NCBI GenBank assembly: GCA_036505875.1
Contig: DASXSR010000233.1
Location: 1 to 7,771, forward strand
Length of the DNA stretch: 7,771 bases
Source of the DNA: Onstottus_A sp036505875
Lineage (GTDB): Bacteria > Acidobacteriota > Blastocatellia > UBA7656
Direction of reading: 5' to 3'
The position numbers and the translations under genes are program-made. Positions within the stretch are counted from its first letter, which is position 1. Every line of letters starts with the position of its first letter. The notes beneath the pieces were generated by a model. The model searched no databases. It was given only the letters and a program-made list of their open reading frames with translations, and was not told where the DNA came from. Positions 6,968 to 7,771 of the stretch are shown here, piece after piece.

Positions 6968-6982
6968 AGATCCGATCTTTTT
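6967..6982 (+). terminator. Small AT-rich hairpin with T-run between convergent genes
   Basis: AAGAT (6967-6971) and ATCTT (6975-6979) flank a CCG loop and run into a stretch of five T residues (6978-6982). The stem is short and AT-rich, so termination would be weak. It occupies the 20-bp gap between the remnant's stop at 6967 and the end of the convergent minus-strand gene at 6988. Confidence 0.3.
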
Positions 6983-6987
6983 AAAGT

Positions 6988-7596
6988 TCACTCAGGATTC
7001 GCTGCCAGGATGAGCCACGCGGATAGGGCTGCGGCCTTCTCATCGGCTCGCCACGGGCTACCGGCTGAACGTCCTATTTCGACGAGCCGATTCTTGAGCT
7101 TCGCCGTTGAACGATTCAATTCGCGCTCTGCAATTTCGTCGAGTCTTTTCTCGTCGAACGTTCGAATCCACAGGTCATTGGCCTTCGCGGCAACTTCAAG
7201 AACCTGACGGAACAGGACTCCCTCAGCCGCGTGCGCTCGTATGTGAGTGCTGCCGATCTTCTCGAGATTGCGATTGCCTGCTCCCACTATTCCAACGCCG
7301 CATACTTTAAGTCCTTCGGATTGCACTTCTTGAATGAGGCGCCTGAGATTCTTGGATGCTATGCGCTCGATGATAGCCGCAGTTTTGCGCACGGCGACTT
7401 GCGCTTGCTCCCACGGCAAATCCATAACTTCATGGTAGGGCTGGAACGTCGCCGGAACGGCCGGGTCAGTCAGCGTCAACACGGCGCGCTTCAGCACGCA
7501 GGGCGAATCAAGCCGATCGCTTAGAACAACTACGATGGCTCGCCCCGTCTTGGCACGCAGACCGATGCTGGCAGTCTTTGAATTAACCTTAGGCAT
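6988..7596 (-). CDS. Hypothetical protein, possible RNase H-like fold
   Basis: A 202-residue soluble protein with no signal peptide or membrane segment. I recognise no named family. It opens with a strand-turn-strand pattern (IGLRAKTGRAIVVVLSD, 10-26, then VLKRAVLTLTD, 34-44). Next come a FQPYHEVMDLPWEQA segment, a long helix (about 64-94), a core strand VCGVGIVGAG (98-107), an HAAEG motif (122-126, Glu125) starting another helix, and a C-terminal helix WRADEKAAALSAWLILA with Asp185/Glu186. This order recalls RNase H-like folds of the YqgF/RuvC/DUF429 type, where acidic residues sit on comparable elements; this is inference from pattern only. ATG 7596 is preferred because it overlaps the upstream gene's stop by 8 nt (ATGCCTAA), a typical coupling arrangement. 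An in-frame ATG at 7635 would add 13 basic residues and a 47-nt overlap, with a weak GAGAG site. Confidence 0.75.
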   Translation of the reverse strand: MPKVNSKTASIGLRAKTGRAIVVVLSDRLDSPCVLKRAVLTLTDPAVPATFQPYHEVMDLPWEQAQVAVRKTAAIIERIASKNLRRLIQEVQSEGLKVCGVGIVGAGNRNLEKIGSTHIRAHAAEGVLFRQVLEVAAKANDLWIRTFDEKRLDEIAERELNRSTAKLKNRLVEIGRSAGSPWRADEKAAALSAWLILAANPE

Positions 7597-7771
7597 CTCG
7601 TGGCCGTGGATTCTCCGGCGAATGCGAATGCTCATGCAGTCTCTCGGTTGTGTGTTCGCTGACGCTCGCTACGGAGCCTGCGAGCCATCGTTGCTCTGGT
7701 GGTGCTTCCAGTTTTGGCAGCGTATCGCTCCCAAGCGTTGCTGCCAGCTTCTTCTGGCGCGTGAATCTCTC
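7589..7771 (-). CDS. 3' end of a gene entering from the right edge (partial)
   Basis: A frame on the minus strand is open from the right edge (7771) to a TAA at 7591-7589, giving the last 60 residues of a protein whose start lies outside the window. The visible part is polar and lacks membrane segments: a basic beginning (FTRQKKLAATLG), then SVASVSEHTTERL and a His/Pro-rich tail ending PRPRDA. The stop overlaps the downstream ATG as ATGCCTAA, which supports both this frame and the start chosen for the next gene. The fragment is too short to assign a function, and chance openness over 60 codons at this GC is possible. Confidence 0.5.
   Translation of the reverse strand, partial: ERFTRQKKLAATLGSDTLPKLEAPPEQRWLAGSVASVSEHTTERLHEHSHSPENPRPRDA

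Noticed and set aside
7597..7635. Start of the 202-residue protein at ATG 7635
   Set aside because: It would overlap the upstream frame by 47 nt and has only a weak ribosome site; the 8-nt overlap start at 7596 fits better, though this is not certain.
1..7771. CRISPR arrays, insertion sequences, tRNA or rRNA genes, phage genes
   Set aside because: No regularly spaced repeats, transposase or integrase motifs, or RNA gene signatures were seen on either strand.

Overview
The window looks like chromosomal DNA from an Acidobacteriota-type soil bacterium. The reasons are a TIGR02999-type ECF sigma factor fused by overlap to a membrane Ser/Thr kinase with a PD40 propeller, a secreted PD40-BACON-IPT protein, and moderate-to-high GC. 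Exact taxonomy cannot be fixed from the sequence alone. No rRNA, tRNA, CRISPR array or insertion sequence was seen.

Left part, minus strand: an ECF sigma factor (3650-4234) and a 979-residue receptor-like kinase (721-3660) form an operon with an 11-nt overlap. Downstream, behind its own promoter (585-613) and a roughly 118-nt leader with a hairpin, lies the 5' part of a secreted receiver-like protein that runs off the left edge (1-460). That gene has no stop codon in the window.

Middle, plus strand: transcribed divergently from the sigma/kinase operon is a secreted propeller-BACON-IPT protein (4410-6017), closed by a hairpin at 6050-6081. Next come a small secreted orphan (6193-6693) and a truncated, frame-broken remnant of a second propeller/IPT gene (6681-6967).

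Right part, minus strand and convergent: a conserved-looking hypothetical protein with a possible RNase H-like fold (6988-7596). It overlaps by 8 nt the end of another gene that enters from the right edge (7589-7771).

Working model (inference): the kinase may sense an envelope signal through its exported propeller and control its partner sigma factor by phosphorylation. The sigma factor has Thr/Ser where ordinary ECF factors carry the acidic region 2.2 motif, and no anti-sigma gene is visible. The divergent secreted propeller protein is a natural candidate for a regulon member or interaction partner.
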